Positions 45,348 through 53,803 of a stretch of 64,000 nt of DNA are shown here, piece after piece; positions within the stretch are counted from its first letter, which is position 1, and each line of letters opens with the position of its first letter. Below the pieces are notes generated by a model. That model saw only the letters and a program-made list of their open reading frames with translations. It was not told the origin of the DNA and did not search any database. The position numbers and the translations under genes are program-made. Source of the stretch: Pyrococcus sp. NA2 (GTDB lineage: Archaea > Methanobacteriota_B > Thermococci > Thermococcales > Thermococcaceae); NCBI RefSeq assembly GCF_000211475.1, contig NC_015474.1, positions 124,001 to 188,000 of the forward strand, read 5' to 3'.

Positions 45348-45817
45348 GGAAACATTATCACGGCGGCAACCGCAGCAGCAGGTTTGTCCTTAACTGTTAT
45401 CTCAGCTGAGACAACTCTAAATTCGCCAAGTTTCCATCCCCTAACTTTGAATCCCTCTTCAACCATTTTCCTTACCATCTCTTCAGCCTCTTCTCTTGTG
45501 CAATACCCGGCATATTCGTAAATAAGTCCTCCCTCATTATTCTCACTTATGCCAACGCCCAAAGCGGCACTTATCGTTGATCCTGATTCATCACTCTCAA
45601 TATGAGCGTAAACGGTGGGCAATAGCATTCCAATTGGTATGTTCTTTGGCAACTCATCAAGCCACTCTATGTGGGCTGGAATCACGCTACTTAGTTTCAC
45701 TAGGTTAACGTTCCCAATTCCCATTTTTAGAAGAGCATTATCAAAGGCGTTTAACTTTGTACTTCCTTCAGCACTTGCGGCCAGCATAATGGCCTTTTTT
45801 GGAGTTGTCCAGCTCAT
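45341..45817 (-). CDS. pdaD: Pyruvoyl-dependent arginine decarboxylase
   Basis: Makes agmatine, the precursor of archaeal polyamines and of the tRNA-Ile2 modification agmatidine. The proenzyme cleaves itself between Ser43 and Ser44 in VKLSSVIPAH; the second serine becomes the pyruvoyl cofactor. 158 residues as in the Methanocaldococcus enzyme. I start at ATG 45817 (MSWTTPKKA), preceded by GAGGTGAG, rather than the upstream in-frame GTG. Confidence 0.94.
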   Translation of the reverse strand: MSWTTPKKAIMLAASAEGSTKLNAFDNALLKMGIGNVNLVKLSSVIPAHIEWLDELPKNIPIGMLLPTVYAHIESDESGSTISAALGVGISENNEGGLIYEYAGYCTREEAEEMVRKMVEEGFKVRGWKLGEFRVVSAEITVKDKPAAAVAAVIMFPY

Positions 45818-45923
45818 TTTTCTCACCTCTCGCCAATCAGTAACCAAAATAATTTATTTTTAAATGTTTCGTGATTGACCTAATCTTTTAATAATATCTC
45901 GAGAAGTTAAGGAGGGGAAGAAA

Positions 45924-46316
45924 ATGTTAAACACGATAGTTCTCATAAGAACTGATAACTTCGACAAGGCCCTTACAGCTCTCTCAGACTTGGTCAGATA
46001 CGGAGGGATGAAAATCAGGGGAAAACCAAGGATAATACCACCAGCACTTTCCGACTGGGCATTTGAACAGATAGTTGGGGAAAAGCCAAGAAAGAAGGTT
46101 AAAGCTCACGTAGTTGCTCAGGTTGACTTGCCCGCGTCAAAGGCCATTGGAAGAATAAGAGATATTCACCCCCCAGCACACATAGTGGTAATTCCAGTTG
46201 GCACCCATGTTCATAGGGAGATACTTAGGCTCTGGGGCTCTTTCAAGGAACTCAAAGGATTTCACCCACCAAAAGAAACTAAAAGGCCTCCAGAGAGTGA
46301 AGTTGAATCAGAGTGA
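45924..46316 (+). CDS. DUF356-like conserved archaeal protein
   Basis: 130 residues, soluble: VLIRTDNFDKALTALSDL, then a central RKKVKAHVVAQVDLPASKAIGRI, and a late PPAHIVVIPVGTHVHREILRLWG segment with several histidines. This resembles DUF356, known from methanogens and Thermococcales, with no assigned function. GGAGGGGAAG precedes the ATG. The 3' end overlaps the convergent DUF402 gene by 9 bases. Confidence 0.65.
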   Translation: MLNTIVLIRTDNFDKALTALSDLVRYGGMKIRGKPRIIPPALSDWAFEQIVGEKPRKKVKAHVVAQVDLPASKAIGRIRDIHPPAHIVVIPVGTHVHREILRLWGSFKELKGFHPPKETKRPPESEVESE

Positions 46317-46808
46317 GTACCTCCAAACTATGCCTGGGGGAAACTTTCCTCTCCGGATTTCATTTAGAATTCTCTCAGCTGTTCTGTAGGCCTTTAAGAA
46401 TTTCTCGCGAGAAATCAAGCCATAATTGAGTGCCATCTCCAGTTCATCCTCATCTAAAAGGAAAGCTTCCCCACTTGGGAATATGAAGATATCAAGGAAT
46501 AAGTCGAGCATTTCAATGGTGTCTCCACTTCTCCTTGTGTAATCCAGGACATCTACATAGAAACCCCTAAAGTTACCTTTCTCATCGTAAACCTTCAATA
46601 TGTCATAATCCTTCCCTACAAAGGCGAAGTAAAGCATTGTGTAACCGTTTTTAATCACCTCAATGCCATTGACTTTGAGTGGAACTAACATGCCTTCAAA
46701 CTTGGCCTTGGCTACCACAATATCACCGAGATCATCGATTAGCTCATCGTCCCTCTGAATGACGCGATTTGGTATGCGCCTGTATATTAGGTGAATTCTT
46801 CTGCCCAT
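46308..46808 (-). CDS. DUF402 domain protein
   Basis: 166 residues with the DUF402/Ntdp pattern: YFAFVGKDYDILKVYDEKGNF, FYVDVLDYTRRSGDTIEMLDLFLDIF-like core rich in acidic metal ligands, and LLDEDELEMALNYGLIS. Relatives are nucleoside tri/diphosphatases, and one Pyrococcus member (FAU-1) binds RNA; which applies here is unknown. The start is ATG 46808 or 46814. It follows glyS by 24 bases on the same strand and is probably cotranscribed. Confidence 0.8.
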   Translation of the reverse strand: MGRRIHLIYRRIPNRVIQRDDELIDDLGDIVVAKAKFEGMLVPLKVNGIEVIKNGYTMLYFAFVGKDYDILKVYDEKGNFRGFYVDVLDYTRRSGDTIEMLDLFLDIFIFPSGEAFLLDEDELEMALNYGLISREKFLKAYRTAERILNEIRRGKFPPGIVWRYSL

Positions 46809-46832
46809 GCTCATCTCAATTAAAAATAGTGA

Positions 46833-48548
46833 TTAACTTTCAAAGATAAGCTGCCTCAGCTTCTTAGGAACTTCCTCAATCTTCACCCTAATCTGTTCCC
46901 TTGTATCGCGATCCCTTATAGTCACGGTTCCATCTTCTGGCGTCTGATTGTCTATTGTTACACAATAAGGCGTCCCAATTTCATCGTATCTCATGTACCT
47001 TTTCCCTATGCTGTCCTTTTCATCATAAACAACTATGAAACCATCTCTCTGCAGTCTCCTATAGAGGTTGTAGGCTATGCTCGTCAGAGGTTCCTTTGCA
47101 ACTAATGGAAGAACCGCAACTTCTATTGGAGCCATGTCCTTCTTTATCTTTAGGTATATCCTGCCATCCTCATCTACTGTCAACGAGTTCTCGAGTAACA
47201 GATAGAAAGGTCTGTCTATTCCAAAGCTTGGTTCAAGCACATGAGGAATTATCTTTTCTCCTGTGACCTTCTCTTCAACCTCCTTTATAATGAAGTCTTC
47301 TTTAGTAAGCTCAAATCCATTTATAACTATTTTTCCCTTCCTATTTATCTCATCAACTAGCTTTCTAAGCTCTTCTTGGCTCATTTCCTTGAGCTTGTTA
47401 TTTATAATCTTGGCATTTTTCTTGAGTTTAGGACCAACGCTCTTCATGTTAAGAGAGACCTTTAGCCTTTTCACTATCTTTGGCTTATCATAGTGAATCA
47501 TCACCGTAAGGTCTGCACCACTCATCTTCATGTGTCTCTTCAAATCATAATCAGTTCTATAGGCCAGACCAACGCATTCCACCCATCCAAAGCGCTCGCT
47601 GTAAACTTCAGCGTCCCAAGTATCCGCGGAGTAGTGAGCCCTCTCTTCAGGCAACTGTTGCCTAAATCTTATCTTATCCTCCGGCAATCCTATGTCGAGA
47701 AGGATCCTCTTTATCATCACCATGTAATAGGCAAAGAATGTGTTCATCAAGTAGCCCCTCTTCACGGCCTCCTCTGCCGTGACCTCAATTTCTCCAAGAT
47801 CCTTTACCTGATGTTCAATTGGGTATAACTTTAGTATCTCATCCTTGACTTCATGAAAGTGAGGATGTTCAGCCTCTTTTGGATTGAAGAATATCTCAAC
47901 CTCTGCTTGAGTGAACTCTCTAAGTCTGATCATTCCCTGCCTTGGGGAAATTTCATTCCTATATGCTTTTCCTATCTGGAAAACTCCGAAAGGTAACTTA
48001 TTCCTAGCAAATGCGTTCAGTCTCTTGAAATTCACAAATATTCCCTGGGCCGTCTCTGGTCTTAAATAGGCTTTCTTATCCTTATAAGGGCCTATATATG
48101 TCTCGAACATTAAGTTGAAATAGAAGACATCGCTAAGCTCGCCACCACATTCTGGACATTTAAGGTTATTCTCCCTAATTATCTTAGTCATCTCTTCAGC
48201 GGATTTTCCTTCAACGTCAATTCCAAGAGCTTCTTCTATAAGGTGATCAGCCCTAAACCTGGCTCCACACTTCTTACATTCAACAATAGGATCAACGAAC
48301 TTCTCGACGTGCCCACTTGCTATAAAAACTTGCTCTGGAGTTATGTCTGGAGTCTCAATCTCAAAGAATCCCTCCCTGATGAATGCCTCTCTAATTTTCC
48401 TCTCTATTTTCCTCTTTATCGTCGCTCCCAGAGGACCATAATCATAAAATCCCCTTGAGCCACCATAAATCTCGAAGCTACCCCAAGCAAACCCTCGCCT
48501 CCTCATGAGATCCTGAAGGTACTCATACTTGTCAAATTTCCCACCCAT
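46833..48548 (-). CDS. glyS: Glycyl-tRNA synthetase
   Basis: Class II synthetase of the alpha2 archaeal/eukaryotic type. Visible: the N-terminal RRRGFAWGSFEIYGGSRGFYDYG, motif 2 region FGVFQIGKAYRNEISPRQG, a zinc-like CKKCGARF/CPECGG pair, HVLEPSFGIDR (motif 3) and the C-terminal anticodon-binding domain (VAVLPLVAKEPL). 571 residues. AGGGGTTAAAC precedes the ATG. Confidence 0.96.
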   Translation of the reverse strand: MGGKFDKYEYLQDLMRRRGFAWGSFEIYGGSRGFYDYGPLGATIKRKIERKIREAFIREGFFEIETPDITPEQVFIASGHVEKFVDPIVECKKCGARFRADHLIEEALGIDVEGKSAEEMTKIIRENNLKCPECGGELSDVFYFNLMFETYIGPYKDKKAYLRPETAQGIFVNFKRLNAFARNKLPFGVFQIGKAYRNEISPRQGMIRLREFTQAEVEIFFNPKEAEHPHFHEVKDEILKLYPIEHQVKDLGEIEVTAEEAVKRGYLMNTFFAYYMVMIKRILLDIGLPEDKIRFRQQLPEERAHYSADTWDAEVYSERFGWVECVGLAYRTDYDLKRHMKMSGADLTVMIHYDKPKIVKRLKVSLNMKSVGPKLKKNAKIINNKLKEMSQEELRKLVDEINRKGKIVINGFELTKEDFIIKEVEEKVTGEKIIPHVLEPSFGIDRPFYLLLENSLTVDEDGRIYLKIKKDMAPIEVAVLPLVAKEPLTSIAYNLYRRLQRDGFIVVYDEKDSIGKRYMRYDEIGTPYCVTIDNQTPEDGTVTIRDRDTREQIRVKIEEVPKKLRQLIFES

Positions 48549-48610
48549 GTTTAACCCCTAACTGAGGGAAGGTTAATATCTAAAAAGCTTTGTCTTTACA
48601 TCGTGGCGAA

Positions 48611-49870
48611 ATGATAAAGCTGAAACTACCAAACTCACACTTTGAGGATCTCGGGGATTCAATTAGACTAGTGTGGAGAAGAACTTTAATAGCTGATTTT
48701 AGGAAAAAAGATATAGAGTTAGCAATAAAGAGAAAGTTTAGGGTTTCAGCTAACGTTAAAGCTGAAAATGGTTACTTGCTGATAGATACTGATAACGAAG
48801 AAATTGAGAGATTCGTCGCATTTTTCATTCAAAATAACCTTGGAGGACTACTTAAGAACAGATACACAAAGAGAAAGGTTTTATATATCCACGAGGGGAT
48901 GGGGGTTCCACTACTCGGGTACAATGCCTTTGGCCTCATAGATAGGGGAACCAATCTGATCCAGGTTAGGGGATCAACTGGATGCAACATGAGTTGCATA
49001 TTCTGTTCAGTGGACGAGGGCCCCTACTCAAGAACCAGGAAGCTTGACTTTGTAGTAGACGTTGACTATCTGATGAAATGGTTTAATTGGGTAGCCGAAC
49101 AGAAGGGAAAAGGATTAGAAGCACATTTAGATGCCCAGGGAGAGCCTTTACTCTACCCATTTATAGTCGAACTTGTCCAGGCATTGAGGGATCATCCAAA
49201 CGTCTCTGTAATCTCAATGCAGAGTAACGGAGTGCTTCTCAATGATAAGTTGGTGGAAGAGTTAGCCGAGGCAGGACTGGATAGAGTTAACCTCTCAATC
49301 CACTCCCTGGATCCAGAGAAAGCTAAGATGTTAATGGGTAGGAAAGACTATGATCTAGAACATGTTCTGGAGATGGCAGAAGCTTTGGTGAATGCTGGCA
49401 TAGACGTTCTCATAGCCCCAGTGATAATCTTCGGTATAAACGATAATGAAGCTGAGGCTTTCATAGAATTTGCAAGAAAGATAGGAGCTGGAAGACGTTG
49501 GCCTGCTCTAGGTTTTCAAAACTACATCCCCTACAAATTTGGAAGAAACCCAGTTATAGCGAAGCCAGTTCCATTTAAGGAATTCTATGAGTGGCTTAGA
49601 AGGTTAGAAGAAAAAACCGGCATGAAACCTCTTATTTTAAAACCACATCACTTCGGAATGCATCCCAGACCATTTGTCCCACTTGCATTTAAGAGAGGAG
49701 AAGTCGTCAAGGCCAAAGTAATACTGCCTGGAAGAATGGAAGGCGAGATGATAGCTAAGGCAAGAAATAGGTTGATTCAGGTTATAAATACAAATGCGAA
49801 GGTTGGAGACGAAATAAAGGTCAGGATAGTAAGAACTAGACATGGAATATACGTTGCCACTCCTCAATAA
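48611..49870 (+). CDS. Radical SAM protein with C-terminal TRAM-like domain
   Basis: The radical SAM cluster motif is CNMSCIFC (Cys125, Cys129, Cys132). SAM-binding glycines and LDAQGEPLLYP follow; the C-terminal ~60 residues (KAKVILPGRMEGEMIAKARN, VGDEIKVRIVRTRHGIYVA) resemble a TRAM RNA-binding domain. The N-terminal ~110 residues are specific to this archaeal group (COG2100-like). The combination suggests RNA modification, but the substrate is unknown. I start at ATG 48611 after GTGGCGA. 419 residues. Confidence 0.85.
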   Translation: MIKLKLPNSHFEDLGDSIRLVWRRTLIADFRKKDIELAIKRKFRVSANVKAENGYLLIDTDNEEIERFVAFFIQNNLGGLLKNRYTKRKVLYIHEGMGVPLLGYNAFGLIDRGTNLIQVRGSTGCNMSCIFCSVDEGPYSRTRKLDFVVDVDYLMKWFNWVAEQKGKGLEAHLDAQGEPLLYPFIVELVQALRDHPNVSVISMQSNGVLLNDKLVEELAEAGLDRVNLSIHSLDPEKAKMLMGRKDYDLEHVLEMAEALVNAGIDVLIAPVIIFGINDNEAEAFIEFARKIGAGRRWPALGFQNYIPYKFGRNPVIAKPVPFKEFYEWLRRLEEKTGMKPLILKPHHFGMHPRPFVPLAFKRGEVVKAKVILPGRMEGEMIAKARNRLIQVINTNAKVGDEIKVRIVRTRHGIYVATPQ

Positions 49871-49913
49871 TTTTTAACCGTTTGTCTTAAACTATATTTT
49901 GGGGGTGAGAGTA

Positions 49914-50369
49914 ATGAAGAAGATAGTACTCGCGATGATATTTCTCCTCGGTACAATTTATGTACTTAGTGGTTTATTAGGCACTTTGGAGAAAGTTAAT
50001 ATCAACTTCGCACCTAACTACACCCTAACCCAAACCCTAACTCAAAAAATTAACCTCTCATTTCAAGGATCTCAAATTAGGGCTAACATGTCAAGGATAA
50101 GCATTCAGAAGGGAGTTTATAATATAACCGAACTTGACAATGAAACGATAAAAGAGTTGCTTGATCCAACAAAATGGTACATAGGAAACACTGCCTTTAG
50201 CTTTGAATATGCCAATAGAACATACCAAGAGATAATTGAAGTCGTCGAAAATTCAACTAATAAATCAATGTCAATTATCCAAAAATTTCTAGGCGTGTTC
50301 AGGGATAATGGTATTAGAGAGATCATTGCAAACATTACAGAGAAAGCTAAAAAGTTACTTGAACGTTAG
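49914..50369 (+). CDS. Small exported protein of unknown function
   Basis: 151 residues: MKK then a hydrophobic helix (IVLAMIFLLGTIYVLSGLLG), so it is secreted or anchored, followed by a domain with at least eight N-x-S/T sites and an amphipathic C-terminal helix (REIIANITEKAKKLLER). Not recognised. Start ATG 49914 is preceded by GGGGGTGAG. TTTTTAACC (about 49870) is a probable TATA. Confidence 0.6.
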   Translation: MKKIVLAMIFLLGTIYVLSGLLGTLEKVNINFAPNYTLTQTLTQKINLSFQGSQIRANMSRISIQKGVYNITELDNETIKELLDPTKWYIGNTAFSFEYANRTYQEIIEVVENSTNKSMSIIQKFLGVFRDNGIREIIANITEKAKKLLER

Positions 50370-50370
50370 C

Positions 50371-50381
50371 CTTTTAAATAC
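50371..50381 (+). promoter_or_regulatory. TATA promoter of the guide RNA and metallophosphoesterase
   Basis: CTTTTAAATAC lies about 27-30 bases before the predicted 5' end of the C/D RNA. No second TATA occurs between the RNA and the ATG at 50473, so RNA and mRNA probably share one transcript. Confidence 0.55.
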
Positions 50382-50402
50382 ATCTTCTTAATCATACACC
50401 TG

Positions 50403-50470
50403 GCGGGCTTATGATGAGCTTTCCCTACGGCCCGAGCTCATGCGATGAGGAATACAGCCAGGGCTGATTT
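50403..50470 (+). ncRNA. Box C/D guide sRNA in the leader of the metallophosphoesterase gene
   Basis: C ATGATGA 50411-50417, 14-nt guide, D' CCGA 50432-50435, C' GCGATGA 50442-50448, 15-nt guide, D CTGA 50464-50467. GC-rich in an AT-rich gap, with a TATA box about 27 bases upstream. No clear terminal stem is seen and the D'-C' spacer (6 nt) is longer than in the other three RNAs. The D box ends 5 bases before the ATG of the next gene and its GGGCTGAT may also serve as ribosome site. Confidence 0.68.
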
Positions 50471-50472
50471 CT

Positions 50473-51165
50473 ATGCCGATCGCCCTAATTTCAGACATTC
50501 ATTCAAATTATGAAGCACTAAAAGCCGTTTGGAGAGAAATTAAGGATGCCGAAAAAATTGTGTGCCTAGGTGATCTTGTAGGTTATGGAGCGAGTCCAAA
50601 TGAGGTTGTTGAGTTTATAAGGAAAAAAATGGAGAAGAAGGAAATCCTCTGCATAAGGGGAAATCATGACAACGCCATAGCCTTTGGAACAGATTGGCAC
50701 TTTAATCCCTATGCAAGACAGGCCGTTAGATGGCATCAACAAGTTATGAGCATAAAGAATCTTGAGTTCCTTAGGAGACTTCCAGTTAGATTATTTTTTA
50801 AGTATGGAGAAAGAAGTTATCACATTATTCATGGATCCCCAAGAGCTCCACTAGATGAGTACCTATTTCCTTGGTTACCTGATTCTGAGTTTGCAAACTG
50901 CCTAAGTTACATAAGAGAAGATGACCTAATAGTGGGCCATACTCATGTTCCTATGCTCAAGGTTATAGGGAATAGAAGGGTTATAAATCCAGGATCCGTA
51001 GGACAACCTAGGGATGGAGACTGGAGAGCAAGCTATGCCCTGCTATATGAGGATGGAAAATTGGAGTTTTTCAGGATTGAGTACGATGTTGAAAAAGCTG
51101 CTGAAAAGATAATTAAAGCGGGTTTGCCAGAGTTCCTAGCTTTAAGGCTCTTTGAAGGACTATGA
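50473..51165 (+). CDS. Calcineurin-like metallophosphoesterase
   Basis: Metal-binding motifs in order: ISDIHSNYEAL (DxH), CLGDLVGYGASP (GDxxG), IRGNHDNA (GNHD), HIIHGSP and VGHTHVPM (GHTH). 230 residues. The MJ0936/YfcE-type group hydrolyses phosphodiesters; the substrate is unknown. The gene sits directly behind a guide RNA and seems to share its promoter. Ends in a 6-base overlap with wecB. Confidence 0.92.
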   Translation: MPIALISDIHSNYEALKAVWREIKDAEKIVCLGDLVGYGASPNEVVEFIRKKMEKKEILCIRGNHDNAIAFGTDWHFNPYARQAVRWHQQVMSIKNLEFLRRLPVRLFFKYGERSYHIIHGSPRAPLDEYLFPWLPDSEFANCLSYIREDDLIVGHTHVPMLKVIGNRRVINPGSVGQPRDGDWRASYALLYEDGKLEFFRIEYDVEKAAEKIIKAGLPEFLALRLFEGL

Positions 51166-52293
51166 GATAAAATTCGAGGATTCTACCTTTAACTTGCCTT
51201 CCTCCCAAAGCGTCATGAGAATTTTCACAATTCTCTCCCCAGCCCTCCCGTCGCCAAATGGATTCTTCGCGGAGGACATTCTCCTGTAAAACTCTTTGTC
51301 TTCAATTAGCTTATTCACATACATCAATGCTAAATCCTTCTCGAGACCAATTAAAATGTTGCCTCCTGCCTTCAGCGTTTCGGGCCTCTCAGTGTTATAT
51401 CGAAGGGTTAAACATGGAACATTCAATATTATCGCTTCCTCCTGAATTCCTCCAGAATCTGTCATGATTATGTAAGCATTTTTCTCAAGCTTGAGGAAAT
51501 CCAGATAACCTAAGGGTTTCAACAACAGCACATTAGAAGATTTCAACCTTTCCCAGAGTCCAAATTCCTTAAGTTTCTTCTCCGTTCTTGGATGGACGGG
51601 ATAAACTACCTGCATTGGAAGGGAAGTTATTATATCAATTAGCCTCTTGAGTTTATCCTTATTGTCAACGTTTTCCTTTCGATGAGCAGTTATGAGAATG
51701 TAGCTCTTTGGGCTTAGCCCAAGTTTGCTAAGAATCTTACTCTTCCTATCGGCGATCTCAGAATTTTGAAGTACGGCATCGACTATCGTATTCCCAACTA
51801 CAAAAACATTTCTCCTTATCCCTTCCCTCTCAAGATTATTTTTAGCTTCCAGGGTGGGAGCAAATAGAACCTCGCTCGAATGATCCGTAAGGATCCTATT
51901 TATCTCTTCGGGCATCGTTCTATCAAAGCTTCTCAATCCAGCTTCAACGTGAGCAACTGGAATCAGTAACTTAACACTTGCCAAAGCTCCAGCGAGTGTT
52001 GTATTTGTATCACCCTGGACTATGCTAACATCTGGTCTCTCCTCCATCAAAACTTTCTCTATCTTCATCATGGCGATCCCAGTTTGTTCAGCCTGAGTTC
52101 CAGAACCAACTTCTAAATGGTAATCTATTTCTGGGAGCTCCAATTCCTCTAGGAAAACGCTGCTCATCTCGTAATCATAATGCTGACCTGAATGAATTAA
52201 AATTGGTCGAACGTTATTTTTTAGGAAGGCCCTTATTACAGGTGAAAGCTTTATTATCTCTGGCCTCGTTCCAAATATTATCACGGGCCTCAA
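51160..52293 (-). CDS. wecB: UDP-N-acetylglucosamine 2-epimerase
   Basis: Produces UDP-ManNAc. Family motifs: IIFGTRPEIIKLSPVI at the N-terminus, IHSGQHYDYEMS, VQGDTNTTLAGA, HVEAGLRSFDRTMPEE and, near the C-terminus, MTDSGGIQEEA. 377 residues. It overlaps wecC by 4 bases (ATGA), so the pair makes UDP-ManNAcA, a sugar used in archaeal surface glycans. Confidence 0.94.
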   Translation of the reverse strand: MRPVIIFGTRPEIIKLSPVIRAFLKNNVRPILIHSGQHYDYEMSSVFLEELELPEIDYHLEVGSGTQAEQTGIAMMKIEKVLMEERPDVSIVQGDTNTTLAGALASVKLLIPVAHVEAGLRSFDRTMPEEINRILTDHSSEVLFAPTLEAKNNLEREGIRRNVFVVGNTIVDAVLQNSEIADRKSKILSKLGLSPKSYILITAHRKENVDNKDKLKRLIDIITSLPMQVVYPVHPRTEKKLKEFGLWERLKSSNVLLLKPLGYLDFLKLEKNAYIIMTDSGGIQEEAIILNVPCLTLRYNTERPETLKAGGNILIGLEKDLALMYVNKLIEDKEFYRRMSSAKNPFGDGRAGERIVKILMTLWEEGKLKVESSNFIS

Positions 52294-53546
52294 ATGTCAC
52301 CCCTCCCAATTCCTTTGAAGATGAATCCAGATGGTGGTTTCCTAACAATGTTTCTCCCATCAATAAGGATTGGAGTTCTCAAGAATTTCTTAATTTCATC
52401 CCAATTCAAATTCTTGAACTCAGGATGATCCGTTGCTATAACTATGGCATCTGCTCCCTTAACGACTTCCTCAAGACTCTTATGCGTACCATCGACGTAA
52501 GGATCGTAGGTTCTTACCTCCGAGACAAGGTTTCTTATAATTTCAATGAATTTCAAAGCTGGAGAATTCCTAACATCATCCGTTCCACCTTTGTATGCGA
52601 GTCCCAAGACCACAATTATCGCTGAAGATGGTTCAACATTTGCCTCGTTCAAAGCTTCCAAAAGTAGATCAGCTACAAACTTTGGCATACTTTCATTAAT
52701 CCTCCTTGCCATCCTAATTAATCCAAATTCTTCCTTGGCATTTGCTAACAGGAGATAGGGGTCTTTTGGAAGGCAATGCCCCCCAACCCCTATTCCGGGT
52801 ACGTGGATATTTACCCTTGGATGTGTATTTGCCAGCTCTATGGCCTCAAACACATTAACACCATACTGATGAGCAAGGAGGGCGAACTCATTTGCCAGTG
52901 CAATATTCACATCCCTGAAAGTGTTCTCCATTAGCTTAACCATTTCAGCCGTAGTTGCCGTGGTTATGAATATCTCACCTTTGACAAAAGACCTATAGAG
53001 GTTCTCAGCCAATTTTGATGCCTTTTCACTAACACCTCCAATTATCCTTGAATTATAGACGAGCTCCTTAAATATCCTTCCAGGCATGACCCTCTCAGGA
53101 GCATGGGCAACATAGAAATCCTTTCCTTCCTTTAAATTTGTAAGATTCTCAAGCAATCTTGCCATCTTCTCCGTAGTCCCTGGAGGTACGGTACTTTCTA
53201 TAATAACTAGAGCTCCCTCTTCTAGTACTTCCGCCACAGTTCTTATAGCTCTTTCAAGGTAACTTAGATCTGGCTTCCCATCTTTAAGTGGAGTTTGTAC
53301 GCATATTATGAAAGCCTCAGAACCTCTAAGGTCTTCAACCCTTGTAGTTGCCCTAAGCTTTCCTTTAGCTAGAACACTCCTTAATCTCTCCTCTATTTCC
53401 GGCTCAATTATATGAGATGTTCCAGCGTTTATTTTATCTACAACCTCCGGTTTAATATCATACCCTATTACATCGTGACCGGAAGATGCGAACATTATAG
53501 CAGTTGGCAACCCAATGTATCCTAATCCTAGAACAGCTATTCGCAT
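52290..53546 (-). CDS. wecC: UDP-N-acetyl-D-mannosamine dehydrogenase
   Basis: NAD-dependent oxidation of UDP-ManNAc to UDP-ManNAcA. Rossmann motif VLGLGYIGLPTA, the substrate-binding EFALLAHQYG and PGIGVGGHCLPKDPYLL with the catalytic cysteine, and the late GLAYKGGTDDVRNSPA. 418 residues. First gene of the wecC-wecB operon. The 53547-53803 gap to the next gene contains a hairpin but no gene that I can see. Confidence 0.94.
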   Translation of the reverse strand: MRIAVLGLGYIGLPTAIMFASSGHDVIGYDIKPEVVDKINAGTSHIIEPEIEERLRSVLAKGKLRATTRVEDLRGSEAFIICVQTPLKDGKPDLSYLERAIRTVAEVLEEGALVIIESTVPPGTTEKMARLLENLTNLKEGKDFYVAHAPERVMPGRIFKELVYNSRIIGGVSEKASKLAENLYRSFVKGEIFITTATTAEMVKLMENTFRDVNIALANEFALLAHQYGVNVFEAIELANTHPRVNIHVPGIGVGGHCLPKDPYLLLANAKEEFGLIRMARRINESMPKFVADLLLEALNEANVEPSSAIIVVLGLAYKGGTDDVRNSPALKFIEIIRNLVSEVRTYDPYVDGTHKSLEEVVKGADAIVIATDHPEFKNLNWDEIKKFLRTPILIDGRNIVRKPPSGFIFKGIGRGDI

Positions 53547-53651
53547 AATCCCACCTGCAAAAAGTAAACTTAGGCCTAATTTTAAGGATTTCTAGAGAGA
53601 ACAGCGTGGTTCAAAAAATGGACTTATACGGGAAGATATTGAGCCATACTG

Positions 53652-53674
53652 AGATGTTAGGTGTTATCTCAAGA
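53652..53674. repeat. Inverted repeat between wecC and the DUF354 gene
   Basis: TGAGAT and ATCTCA form 6-base arms about 10 bases apart, with an outer TTGAG/CTCAA pair. It lies roughly midway in the 257-base divergent gap and could be a regulator site or a leader hairpin for the rightward gene; a TATA-like CTTATAACC lies near 53762. Confidence 0.35.
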
Positions 53675-53803
53675 TAAGTTCAGGTGAGACACGAAAAAAA
53701 CAAATTTGAAAGCATGAGAAATTTATACAAATCGAGTAAGAAACCGACCAAGTAAGAATCCTTATAACCTATATCATGGTGTAATTATTCCAGGTTGAGC
53801 AGA

